Source: Bin87 sp965203195 (GTDB lineage: Bacteria; Chloroflexota; Dehalococcoidia; Lucifugimonadales; UBA3495). Taken from it: a stretch of DNA of 64,000 nucleotides. This document shows positions 54,601-60,307 of the stretch, in pieces. Position numbers and translations under genes: made by a program. Within the stretch, counting starts at the first letter, position 1; each line of letters opens with the position of its first letter. The stretch spans positions 2,604,001 to 2,668,000 of the forward strand of contig OZ241860.1 in assembly GCA_965203195.1 (NCBI GenBank). Direction: 5' to 3'. The notes beneath the pieces were generated by a model. That model had not been told where the DNA came from. It was given only the letters and a program-made list of their open reading frames with translations, and made no database searches.

Positions 54601-55401
54601 GGTTTCGTCATCGAGAGTAATGGTGCGGGTGCTGGCGCCGACAGTGATGTTCAGTTCCGCGTTGGTCGGATCTCCCCAGCCGGTGATCGTCTCGGAGAAG
54701 GTAACCCGCACGGTAATGGTTTCGCCGGCGTGATAGTCGTCCCCCTCGGCGGGCGTGCTGGTAATAGCCACGCCGGTAACGGTCAGCTGATTGGCGTAAG
54801 CCGGCGGTGCCCCGCCCGGCCGCCCCCCGCCGGCCACCAGCAGCAGCCCCGCCAGCAGCAGCCCCGCCGCCGCCACCCGCGCCCCCCGCCCCGCCAGGGC
54901 CGAGCGCCAGGGCAAAGCAGCGCCAGCGCGCCAGGCAGCAAAGCCCGGCCGCAAGGCAACGGCAGCCGCGGCCGCAGCGGAGCGCAAGGCAACGGCAGCG
55001 CCAGCGCGCAAGGCGGCAGTGACGGGTCGCAAGACAACGGCGGCACCAGGGCGCAAGGCAGCGGCGGCGCCAGGGCGCAAGGCGGCAGTGACGGGTCGCA
55101 AGGCGGCGGCGGCGGCGGCAGTGACGGGTCGCAAGGCGGCGGCAACGGCGGCAGTGGCGGAGCGCAGGGCAGCGGCAGCGCCAGGGCGCAAGGCGGCAGT
55201 GGCGGGTCGCAAGACAGCGGCGGCAGCGGCCGTGGCGGAGCGCAGCGTGTTGGCGGCGCGCCGGGCGGCAGCGGCCGGGCGCAAGGCAACGGCAGCAGCG
55301 GCGGTGGCGGAGCGCAGAGCAGCGGCGGCGCCAGGGCGCAAGGCGGCGGTGGCGGAGCGCAGGGCGGCGGCGGCGCCCCGCGCAACGGTGCGGAGCGTCA
55401 T
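45622..55401 (-). CDS. Giant modular secreted protein (GLUG repeats, calcium-type motifs, beta-sandwiches)
   Basis: The 3259-residue protein starts at an ATG 6 bases after GGAGGT. Residues 1-175 are an Ala/Arg-rich repeat, then a signal-like helix (AAAGLLLAGLLLVAG) ending near AYANQ. Five large modules follow. Each opens with an Asp-rich motif like DYDRDDDGLIDIRSLAQLDA (encoded near 54390, 53130, 51930, 50820 and 49040), continues with GCP..CxGYELxADLDFDT and W.PIG...F.GNGHTI, a run of GLUG repeats (VGGLVGYNSGSINASYATGAV-like), and closes with YWD...DDPWDFG..YPVLKY. The C-terminal ~900 residues hold a cadherin-like sandwich, three Calx-beta-like domains and an FN3-like end. No anchor is visible, so it is either secreted or held non-covalently. 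An adhesin or matrix role is inferred. Confidence 0.87.
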   Translation of the reverse strand: MTLRTVARGAAAALRSATAALRPGAAAALRSATAAAAVALRPAAAARRAANTLRSATAAAAAVLRPATAALRPGAAAALRSATAAVAAALRPVTAAAAAALRPVTAALRPGAAAALRPGAAVVLRPVTAALRAGAAVALRSAAAAAAVALRPGFAAWRAGAALPWRSALAGRGARVAAAGLLLAGLLLVAGGGRPGGAPPAYANQLTVTGVAITSTPAEGDDYHAGETITVRVTFSETITGWGDPTNAELNITVGASTRTITLDDETGHSSNTVEFDYVVTSTDVDNNGIAVPSMTGAFTHAHPGTPHVMSDLSFGTNALADQIGHKVNSTPTIDYDTDDDGFIEIDSLAKLNAMRHNRTVTGVIGNPTGQFAEDHAEAFPRPSAAHGCPDTADADSLPGPCLGYELTADLDFDTDGDGDVDSDDEYPNWEPIRVRTTATFDGNEHTIANLTITSLPPATTATGHYAGLFGFTRRLDIKNVGLTDVNINFSQNIASTTGVLYVGGLVADTSLGTDIHNAYTTGTITVTASGSGRASVGGLVGDALYQTYIAACWSSVAVTLTSTSTDTDPDIAGGLVGRVQGITSSNESTVLAAYATGNVSSSRASSQVGGLIGSVVGNGITVAASYSTGAPTSSGATPVIGGLIGNIGAGATITASYWDTTTSAIADDGDTNMPEGEPTGDLTGPTAYGSTSSDIFMSWNIDVDNADGNNVLTNGTDDPWHFGTGTDYPILQFNTGPGIAAQRSPVPTKVDYDRDDDNLIDITSLLELTALRHDLDSDGRSATGAAAVGYQKAFPGVQAGMGCPDACIGYELTADLDFDVNNNGMIEASDYLPTAGYNYVATTGAWSGWIPIGADAAGQRYTGRFEGNQRIIENFFIIVPTNATGVPAELGLFGAVGSGGVISGVRMTGGATGAGIDVTRSSLADLEAGLLAGVNRGTITASSAGGAVEVTEPSPNVGGLVGRNIVTGGQGVINASYAGVAVSATGASARTGGLVGYNSGSINASYATGAVTVSGTNAYGGGLVGTNGTGTGSTIAASYSIGTVTASGTATRGGLAGINSNPTGISDSYWDSDTTGITGTGAGAAKTTAALKGATDYPTASTATFYNWNLNLDSVTGGDDPWDFGTADDYPLISYASLTPALQGREVIDYDRDDDGLIDIRSLAQLDAVRYDLDGDGDGLPTHRVAYPNYERGAAGRMGCPQGACTGYEVLADLDFDTNEDGSVDASDEYESWTPIGDAGGAYTANFNGNGHTIANLTINLLTGAFPTGVTSNYTGLFGYIDGGPVIENVGLVDVSITDGRDPASGSASYYSGALAGRVQGTVRASYATGSVTVRVGNDTNRQAGGLIGAVYNVTTTLPSRIVASYAAVSTSMDSSSTSSVDDKVGGLLGGIYGSSTLSPELTASYARGAVSGTRTGAQVGGLLGRAVNATVTASYWDTQASGQSTSAGGSGAVAQSASNLQTPTGYTGIYGSWNVNVDGDTDTGDDDGNDDPWSFGANDEYPALKYGGQDLGAQGQPMDYDDNDNGLIDITTLAQLDAIRYDLDGNGGTGTGNPAYTAYNDAFPHRERAAATRMGCRRDHDDDPDTALQDGCIGYELRASLDFDTDGDGGTYTTGTGGAVTGDDDDAYYNGGAGWAPIGGHTSAAAQFTAIFDGNGNTIDNLYINLDTSGDDDGVYVGLFGIIGAPGDAGAARNVRLADPYVSNVRNSTAVRIPATGALAGYSAAGSAVSGSWVTGGAVSGEHSATSGGGRVGCLLGLNYGVVSGSRASCAATSTGTSTAFNSAEYAGGLVGQNTRSGATNSGIVRDSYATGRVIGEKEAGGLVGNSEINTTVTGSYATGRVSTSETAGRAGGLVGATNSGATISDSYATGQVSASGDRSDVGGLAGYVSATTVSGCYAGGNVSTAAAANDSDLGGLVGHIRLGSTLTGCYATGTVTAAGADSNAGGLIGHVAHSGTAPTIRATYATGAVTASGAGTSSNPNNVGGLIGVIDGTNSAVSASYARSAVSATGSGGSAGNNTGGLVGALTGSALATQVSNSYWDSGIYTTASANGGAARTEAQLKAPVNYTGDYGTGWSTGDPWDFGTDRELPVLIYGALSATDQGRTVVDYDDDDDGLIDIRTLAQLDAVRHDLDGDGDPAAADAADYRAGYPNRDGSSAGRMGCELTDHDSNADTADQATCTGYELRNDLNFDTDGDGSTHTGGTGDMQDDYYNAGMGWEPIGSTSTSASLSELFATTFRGNGFVIDNLFINRTPGNNHSLGMFGEIDSTARIETLGVTNAFVGTNANFIGILAGANSGVIIGCYVTGKVQNLASPAGGMVGYINSHIPASGPSVGAIIASYSTAEVELTAASAITTRGLLVGSSQGGSISYSYAIGRSHGAGGQGELVGNVVTTGGIPAAVITESYWDRQTTGTTGGQTTVELQKPAGYTGIYSNWNRNLDDDIATGDNQGRDDPWDFRFGHYPVLKYGSFDVDKQRPLRAMVGADVQAYSGQPVTVEGSGQALAGATLGASPYRWTVADADGVDESALALSGAETARVTFPAPTGLTEDKALVLRLTVTGTVGGRTVTVFDEVTVNVVAVRPNQLLSLALVDSEGDAVGLAPSFISLTYDYGASVANQISSVTVTPRLLEGSTMTLNGSAVNSGAEVEVPLKYRGNEIVIVVTPPEPDETMDGDGTNGDTTDETPCSVDNNGMKPCTYTVTVNRAVPPRLAFAPRSLTIDEGGTGTYTVELDTRILTGAVTVAIASDNADVTVSPAEVSFRPLDMAPRTITVTAASDADRSDENVVLTHTANGAHYYDVIATVGVTVNDTTAPPPAPDPALSVSATALRLAEGGTGSYTVALATEPDGNVSVAIASDNDDVTTRPAALTFTTVNWATAQRVTVRAASDGDTAADTATLTHTASGGGYDEAPAVSVTVSVTDGDTAGLAINPTVLNLIENGISAFIVSLTAQPSGNVTVSIASDNPDVTVRPAALSFTPADWATPQAVLVITRADAGGGDELATLRMTARGGGYDGQTGQVLASVDDRLAPLPAGAVTTGPDAPAGVSVYGPPGTAARASVAAAGDDTPAVATGVGFGIGPAVGVSVSGAPDDGLEICLPVSDALRAEAGSAYTLTLLRYAGGAWTELDGARDLGDRMCAGGVAGEAAYAVGYALRPGTVLDLAAAVGADPGTIELSWTPPAAGTAQVAVVVNAADDTDYCLDTLPGLEASRYTCAGRTAGQTYVALLIVLLPDEGYTLANIVRFELPAAAPAGSQ
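54905..55398 (-). repeat. Low-complexity repeat encoding the Ala/Arg-rich N-terminus
   Basis: About 490 bases of imperfect repeats (units such as GTGACGGGTCGCAAGGCGGC on the plus strand) encode ALRPVTAALRPGAAAALRSATAA-type sequence, 13 or so variable units. It lies between the start codon and the signal-like helix of the giant gene. Confidence 0.8.
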
Positions 55402-55419
55402 TATGCTACCTCCAGAGTC

Positions 55420-55431
55420 GGGGGGGGGGGG
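55420..55431 (-). promoter_or_regulatory. Twelve-base homopolymer (C12 on the coding strand) in the giant gene leader
   Basis: A run of twelve G on the plus strand (C on the transcribed-message sense strand) sits 6 bases upstream of the GGAGGT ribosome binding site of the giant surface-protein gene. Such tracts slip during replication and commonly drive phase variation. A sequencing or assembly effect is also possible. Confidence 0.6.
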
Positions 55432-55544
55432 AAGGAGGAAGCAATTTGCGGGTCAGGCTTCAGCATCGTAAATCCGGCTCCGGGCGCCGCGCCGCATAGC
55501 ACAGCGTAGCGTAGCGTACAAGGCGCGGGCAGGGGCAGTTCGGT

Positions 55545-55573
55545 TCAGTCCAGTCCAGTCCAGTTCAGTCCAG
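55545..55573. repeat. CAGTC pentamer repeats between the giant gene and the paralogue array
   Basis: TTCAGTCCAGTCCAGTCCAG continues for about six pentamer units with one T/C variation. A smaller GTAGC repeat lies at 55505-55517. The rest of 55432-55725 shows no gene that I can support; the giant gene's promoter should be here but I cannot place its hexamers. Confidence 0.65.
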
Positions 55574-55725
55574 CGCGCCGCCCAAAACCGTCATAGCGCG
55601 CCGGCCGGCATAATACAATAACCAGTCAACCGCCGGCAATAGGAAAAAACCCGCCCGCCCAAGCCCGCCGCCGGCCAAAAGCCCGCGTCCGCCGCCCGCC
55701 GCTAACCGCCGCCAGGCCCTGTGGT

Positions 55726-56235
55726 CTAGGGCCGATAGCCGCCCGGCCAAAACAGCTCGTAAAGCCGCCGCGAAAGCTCCTCGCACAGCCGCAAGTTGGA
55801 GCGCACAATGGCTTCGGTCATTTCATTTTCGTAAAAGTTGGTGTGCAGGCCACGGGCCACCATGAAAGAGTTGTTAATCCAGTCCCGGGTCGGCGTGTCG
55901 CCGGCGTCTCCGGCCAGCCGGGCCAGCCGGTCAATCACCATAACAATGGCGCGGTGGGAGTGGATGATGCTGCCATAGTGGGCGCTGATGGCCTTGACGG
56001 TTTCGGCAACCACCCCCCACCCCTTGTTAGACGCCTGGGGCAGGTCGCCCTGGCGCAGATGCTCCCAGGCGCCGGCGCGAAACTCCTGCGCCATCCCGGC
56101 GTACTTCTGCGCGGAGCGGTAGGCGTCCAGATCCGGGTCCGGCCGGTCGCGGGCGTCCACCAGAGCGCGGACAATAGCGGCACCAGTGTCCTGCTCGGGG
56201 TAAAGAGCGGTAGCCATGGCAGTGGCGGTAGTCAT
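55726..56235 (-). CDS. PaREP1/HEPN-like paralogue A
   Basis: The 169-residue all-helical protein is the leftmost of seven tandem relatives. The core, EHLRQGDLPQASNKGWGVVAETVKAIS followed by a histidine pair (IIHSHRAI) and ARGLHTNFYENEM, matches the PaREP1 pattern, a HEPN-like four-helix family first noted in archaea. No function is firmly established; HEPN relatives include RNases and partners of nucleotidyltransferases. The Met1 ATG has GGAGGG upstream and its own TATAAT (56273-56278). This copy is the most divergent of the intact ones (GWGVV, WINNSFMV). Confidence 0.72.
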   Translation of the reverse strand: MTTATAMATALYPEQDTGAAIVRALVDARDRPDPDLDAYRSAQKYAGMAQEFRAGAWEHLRQGDLPQASNKGWGVVAETVKAISAHYGSIIHSHRAIVMVIDRLARLAGDAGDTPTRDWINNSFMVARGLHTNFYENEMTEAIVRSNLRLCEELSRRLYELFWPGGYRP

Positions 56236-56272
56236 TTGAGAACCCTCCAATCGTTGTAGTTGCGGCGCCAGC

Positions 56273-56278
56273 ATTATA
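56273..56278 (-). promoter_or_regulatory. TATAAT box of paralogue A
   Basis: A consensus -10 hexamer lies 37 bases upstream of the ATG in the sequence GGGGTATAATG. The same block recurs before copies B (56850-56855), D (57947-57952) and E (58523-58528), each only 10-20 bases beyond the stop of the preceding gene. Confidence 0.6.
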
Positions 56279-56289
56279 CCCCGGCGTTG

Positions 56290-56811
56290 CTAGATGCTGC
56301 CACCCGCCGCCGCCCCCTCGGGCCAAAACAGCTCGTAAAGCAGCTGCGAAAGCTCCTCGCACGCCTCCAGGCCATCGCGCACGGTATCCTCCTGCATTTC
56401 ATTTTCGTAGAAGTTGGTGTGCAGGCCACGCGCCACCGCAAAGGAGCGGTTAATCCGGCGTCGGGTTTCCGCGTCGCCGGCGGCGCCGGCCAGCCGGGCC
56501 AGTTCTCCAACCACCTCGGCAATGGCGCGGTGGGTGTGGATGACGCTGCCATAGTGCGCGCTGATCGCCTTGATAGTTTCCGCCACCAGCCCCCAGGCTT
56601 TATTAGACGCCTGGGGCAGGTCGCCTTGGGCCAAATGTTCCCAGGCCTTGGCGCGAAAATCCTGCGCCATGCCCGCGTATTTTTGAGCGGTGCGGCTGCC
56701 GTCCGGGCCCGGGTCCGGCCAGTCGCGGACAGCCACCAAAGCGCGGGCAACGGCGGCGGCAGCGTCCTGCTCAGGGTACTGAGCGGTAGCGGTAGCAATG
56801 GCGGTAGTCAT
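56290..56811 (-). CDS. PaREP1/HEPN-like paralogue B
   Basis: The 173-residue member has the full core (EHLAQGDLPQASNKAWGLVAETIKAIS, VIHTHRAIAEVV, ARGLHTNFYENEMQEDTVRDG). Its C-terminal half is almost identical in DNA to copy F, whereas its N-terminus differs, pointing to recent gene conversion. TATAAT at 56850-56855 and GGAGGG serve it separately from copy C. Confidence 0.72.
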   Translation of the reverse strand: MTTAIATATAQYPEQDAAAAVARALVAVRDWPDPGPDGSRTAQKYAGMAQDFRAKAWEHLAQGDLPQASNKAWGLVAETIKAISAHYGSVIHTHRAIAEVVGELARLAGAAGDAETRRRINRSFAVARGLHTNFYENEMQEDTVRDGLEACEELSQLLYELFWPEGAAAGGSI

Positions 56812-56866
56812 TTGAGAGCCCTCCAGTCGTTGTAGTTGCGGCGCCGGACATTATACCCCGGCATTG

Positions 56867-57373
56867 CTAGATGCTACCATCCACCGCCGCCCCCTCGGGC
56901 CAGAACAGCTCGTAAAGCAGCTGCGAAAGCTCCTCGCAAAGCCGCAGGCCGGCTATGACGTCCACCTCCTGGTCTTTATCCTCGTAGAAATTGGAATGCA
57001 GACTGCGGGCGACGCGGAAGGAGTTGATAATCCAGTCCTGGGTTGGCGCATCGCCGGCGTCGCCAACCAGCCGCGCCAGCTCTCTGACCACCTGCCAAAT
57101 GGAGCGGTGGGCATGGATGATGCCGCCGTGCTGGGCGCTGATAGCCTTGACCGTTTCGGCAACCAGCCCCCAGGCTTTGTTGGAAGCCTGCGCCAGGTCG
57201 TTTTCGTCCAGATGCTTCCAGGCGCTGGCGCGGAAATTCCGGCTCATGCCGGCGTACTTATGCGGCGAACAGCTGGCGTCCTCCGCCGGCTGGGGCCGGT
57301 CGCGGGCAATGGCCAGGCCGCGGGCAACGGCGGCGACAATGTCCGAGGCGTGGTAGGGCGTCGTAATAGTCAT
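56867..57373 (-). CDS. PaREP1/HEPN-like paralogue C
   Basis: The 168-residue member starts at the ATG after GAGGAATACG; a GTG four codons upstream is less likely. The core is EDASCSPHKYAGMSRNF, ENDLAQASNKAWGLVAETVKAIS, IIHAHRSIW and ARSLHSNFYEDK. It has no TATAAT of its own and begins 8 bases after the stop of copy D, so it probably depends on D's promoter. The same D-C spacing recurs for copies G and F. Confidence 0.7.
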   Translation of the reverse strand: MTITTPYHASDIVAAVARGLAIARDRPQPAEDASCSPHKYAGMSRNFRASAWKHLDENDLAQASNKAWGLVAETVKAISAQHGGIIHAHRSIWQVVRELARLVGDAGDAPTQDWIINSFRVARSLHSNFYEDKDQEVDVIAGLRLCEELSQLLYELFWPEGAAVDGSI

Positions 57374-57381
57374 CGTATTCC

Positions 57382-57909
57382 TCACTGCAAAGTATCGGTC
57401 GGCGCCGGCAACCCTCCGGGCCAGAACAGTTCGTAAAACCGCCTAGAGAGTCCCACGCACGAGACAATGCTGTCCCTGACCGTCTCCTCCGGCAGTTCGT
57501 TTTCGTAGAAGTTAATATGCATGGCACGGGCGGTCACAAAGACAGTGTTGATCCAAACCCGGGTTTCCATATCGCCGGCGTTTCCGGCCAGCCGGGCCAG
57601 TTCTCCCGCCACTTCCACAATAGCGCGGTGGGTGTGAATAACCCCGCCGTGCTGGGCGCTGATGGCCTTGACGGTTTCCGCCACCAGCCCTCAGGCTTTA
57701 TTGGACGCCTGGGGCAGGTCGCCTTGGGCCAAATGCTCCCAGGCGCTGGCGCGGAAATCCCGGGCCATGCCCGCGTATTTTTGAGCGGAGAGATAGGCGT
57801 CCAGATCCGGGTCGGGCCGGTCGCGGACGGCAACCAAAGCGCTGGCAATAGCGGCGGCAGTGTCCGGCTCGGGGTAAAGAGCGGTAGCGCGGGCAGTGGC
57901 GGTAGTCAT
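57382..57909 (-). pseudogene. PaREP1/HEPN-like paralogue D, in-frame nonsense mutation
   Basis: The frame runs from ATG 57909 to the normal end at 57382 but contains TGA at 57688-57690, where all other intact copies have TGG in NKAWGLVAE. Everything downstream stays in frame and is conserved (ETVKAISAQHGGVIHTHRAI, ARAMHINFYENEL, RRFYELFWPGG). A single G-to-A change therefore removes the C-terminal 100 residues. It has its own TATAAT and GGAGGG. Restart at a downstream Met is unlikely to give a folded protein. Confidence 0.75.
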
Positions 57910-57963
57910 CTGAGAACCCTCCAATCGTTGTAGTTGCGCCGCCGGCATTATACCCCAGCATTG

Positions 57964-58485
57964 CTAGATGCGACCATCCGCCGCCGCCCCCTCGGGCCAG
58001 AACAGCTCGTAAAGCCGCCGGGAGAGATCCTCGCACAGGATGAGACCGCCCCGGACCGTGTTCTCCGGCAGTTCGTTTTCGTAGAAATTGCTATGCAGGC
58101 CACGGGCGGTCACAAAGATGGCACTGATCCAGCTTCGGGTCTCCGTATCGCCGGCGTTTCCGACCAGCCGGGACAGTTCGTCAGCCACTTCCAAAATGGC
58201 CCGGTGGGAGTGGATGATGCTGCCATAGTGCGCGCTGATGGCCTTGACCGTCTCCGCCACCAGCCCCCACGCCTTATTGGATGCCTGAGGCAGGTCGCCC
58301 TTGTCCAGATGTTCCCAGGCGCTGGCGCGAAACTCCTGCGCCGTGCGGGCGTATTTTTGAGCGGAGCGATAGGCGTCCAGATCCGGGTCCGGCCGGTCGC
58401 GGACGGCCACCAAAGCGCGGGCAATAGCGGCGGCAGCGTCCTGCTCGGGGTACTGAGCGGTAGCGCTGGCAGTGGCGGTAGCCAT
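57964..58485 (-). CDS. PaREP1/HEPN-like paralogue E
   Basis: The 173-residue intact member has YRSAQKYARTAQEF, EHLDKGDLPQASNKAWGLVAETVKAIS, IIHSHRAILEVADELSRL and ARGLHSNFYENELPENT. TATAAT at 58523-58528 and GGAGGG upstream suggest independent expression. Its promoter block is nearly identical to that of copy A. Confidence 0.72.
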   Translation of the reverse strand: MATATASATAQYPEQDAAAAIARALVAVRDRPDPDLDAYRSAQKYARTAQEFRASAWEHLDKGDLPQASNKAWGLVAETVKAISAHYGSIIHSHRAILEVADELSRLVGNAGDTETRSWISAIFVTARGLHSNFYENELPENTVRGGLILCEDLSRRLYELFWPEGAAADGRI

Positions 58486-58539
58486 TTGAGAACCCTCCAA
58501 TCGTTGTAGTTGCGGCGCCGGCATTATACCCCGGCATTG

Positions 58540-59052
58540 CTAGATGCTGCCATCCGCCGCCGCGCCTTCGGCCCAGAACAGCTCGTAAAGCCGCCGCGAA
58601 AACTCCTCGCACGCCTCCAGGCCATCGCGCACGGTATCCTCCTGCATTTCATTTTCGTAGAAGTTGGTGTGCAGGCCACGCGCCACCGCAAAGGAGCAGT
58701 TAATCCGGCGTCGGGTTTCCGCGTTGCCGGCGTTTCCGGCCAGCCGGGCCAGTTCTCCAACTACCTCGGCAATGGCGCGGTGGGTGTGGATGACGCTGCC
58801 ATAGTGCGCGCTGATCGCCTTGATAGTTTCGGCCACCAGCCCCCAGGCTTTATTAGACGCCTTGGGCAGATCGCCTTGGGCCAAATGCTCCCAGGCGCTG
58901 ACGCGGAAATCCTGCGCCATGCCGGCGTATTCCTGGGCGGTGCGGCCGGCGTCCAAACCCGGCTGGGGCCGGTCGTTGGCGGCGGCCCGGCCGCAGTCAA
59001 CGGCGGCGGCAATGTCAGCGGTGGGGTAGGGCGTCGTTGTCGTTGTAGCCAT
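58540..59052 (-). CDS. PaREP1/HEPN-like paralogue F
   Basis: The 170-residue intact member has EYAGMAQDF, EHLAQGDLPKASNKAWGLVAETIKAIS, VIHTHRAIAEVV, and a C-terminal half nearly identical to copy B. The ATG follows GAGGAATACG exactly as in copy C and lies 8 bases after the end of copy G, so F/G and C/D look like a duplicated gene pair. Confidence 0.7.
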   Translation of the reverse strand: MATTTTTPYPTADIAAAVDCGRAAANDRPQPGLDAGRTAQEYAGMAQDFRVSAWEHLAQGDLPKASNKAWGLVAETIKAISAHYGSVIHTHRAIAEVVGELARLAGNAGNAETRRRINCSFAVARGLHTNFYENEMQEDTVRDGLEACEEFSRRLYELFWAEGAAADGSI

Positions 59053-59060
59053 CGTATTCC

Positions 59061-59433
59061 TCACTGCGATGGTGTGTGGGCCGGCGCCGGCAACCCGCCG
59101 GGCCAGAACAGTTCGTAAAGCCGCTGCGAAAGCTCCTCGCCGAGCATCAGCCCGTCTTTAGGAGTCATCTGCGTGAGCCCGGTCCTCATAGAAATTGGAA
59201 TGCAAGCTACGGGCGACTGTAAAGAAGTTGTCAATCCAGCGCCGGGTTGCCATATCGCCGGCATCGCCCACCAGCCGCGCCAGTTCGTGCGACGCCTCCC
59301 AGACCCAGAGGGCGCGGCAGGTGTGGATGACGCCGTCGTCCAGAGCCGGGTTGGCACGGTCGTTGGTGGCGGCCAAAGCGTGAGCAATAGCGGCGGCAAT
59401 GCCCGCGGCGGGGCAGGACGTCGCCATAGTCAT
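59061..59433 (-). pseudogene. PaREP1/HEPN-like paralogue G, internally deleted and frameshifted
   Basis: From ATG 59433 the frame starts like the others but jumps from ANPALDDG to VIHTCRALWVW, losing roughly 60 residues that include the GDLPQASNKAW core. After ARSLHSNFYEDRAHADDS it stops at 59158, while the usual ending (LGEELSQRLYELFWPGG) continues in the next frame to 59061. Two lesions make it a pseudogene. Confidence 0.72.
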
Positions 59434-59624
59434 CGGGTTTGCCTCACCGCGATTACTAGGTGACGGGTTGGCTGCCGACGGATTGGCCTGATGGCAGCGC
59501 CGCCCGTGTCGAAGCGCACGACGTCCCTGTCGCCGGCCGTATCAGGCCGGAACGCATATGGAGAAAGGCCGCCTCCCCCGCCCCGGGCGTGGAGCCGGCC
59601 GAAGGAAGGAGGTGCCGCGCGCCG

Positions 59625-60116
59625 CTACGGCGCCGCTTTCATCCCCACCTGGACAATGCGCGGCCCGTCCACGCCAGCCACCCCCACATACTGGAACACC
59701 GCGCCGTCCAGGTCGCGGGGCTGCGCTTCCTGCACCACCACCTGCTCCCGACCCAGCAGCAGGTTGACGAACTCGGCGGCCTGCCGGTCGGCGTCCGGGT
59801 CCATGCCGAAAGAAAACTCCGCCCCGGACACGCTGCTGAACTCAACATCGCCGTTGCCGTCGCTGACCCAGAACTCGCTGATGACCGTGCTGTCGGCAAT
59901 CTCCCGCAGGGCGGCGTTGATTTCGGCGGGCGTCATCCCCGCCGCCAGCGCGGCGGCAATGTAATGCGCCGCCAGGGTAGCCTCGGCCACCAGGTGGTCA
60001 TTCACGGCGGCGTCCGCCGGAGCGGCGGGTTCCTCCGGGGCGGCGCAGGCCACGGACAGGCCCAGCGCCAGCGCAATCAGCAGGGCAGCAGCCAAGGGAA
60101 ACCGGATACGATACAT
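59625..60116 (-). CDS. Lipoprotein with a single Cache-like sensor domain
   Basis: The 163-residue protein has a lipoprotein signal ending LALGLSVAC, then a domain (NDHLVAEATLAAHYIAAAL, EINAALREIADSTVISEFWV, DGNGDVEFSS, then a strand-rich end) typical of Cache-type extracellular sensors with a long first helix. No signalling domain is attached, so it may be a periplasmic ligand-binding lipoprotein. GAGGAA precedes the ATG and a TATATTATG -10 region lies about 40 bases upstream. Confidence 0.7.
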   Translation of the reverse strand: MYRIRFPLAAALLIALALGLSVACAAPEEPAAPADAAVNDHLVAEATLAAHYIAAALAAGMTPAEINAALREIADSTVISEFWVSDGNGDVEFSSVSGAEFSFGMDPDADRQAAEFVNLLLGREQVVVQEAQPRDLDGAVFQYVGVAGVDGPRIVQVGMKAAP

Positions 60117-60307
60117 AGCTAGATTCCTCACATTGCATTGCATTGGCGCATAATATACTGGCGCATAGCGACAACTGCGCCGGCTGGGCGAGAATAGCAT
60201 CTCGGCGAACCGCCAGGGCAGCCCTCCCAACCGACGCCCGCAGGATAGCACAAGCGCCCCGCCCCGTCAAACCAACCGCCCCGGCCCAACGCCCCCAAAC
60301 GCCCCGG

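Noticed and set aside
46537..55509. Long plus-strand open frames opposite the giant gene, up to ~900 codons
   Set aside because: They mirror the GC-rich repeats of the minus-strand gene, have low-complexity Arg/Pro/Gly composition and no ribosome binding sites.
57688..57690. In-frame TGA read as selenocysteine in paralogue D
   Set aside because: All other copies have Trp there, no Cys position is replaced, and I see no SECIS-like hairpin after it.
55726..59433. Regularly spaced repeats of ~560 bases that could look like a CRISPR or satellite array
   Set aside because: The repeated unit is a coding sequence with a promoter block and ribosome binding site; there are no short direct repeats with unique spacers.
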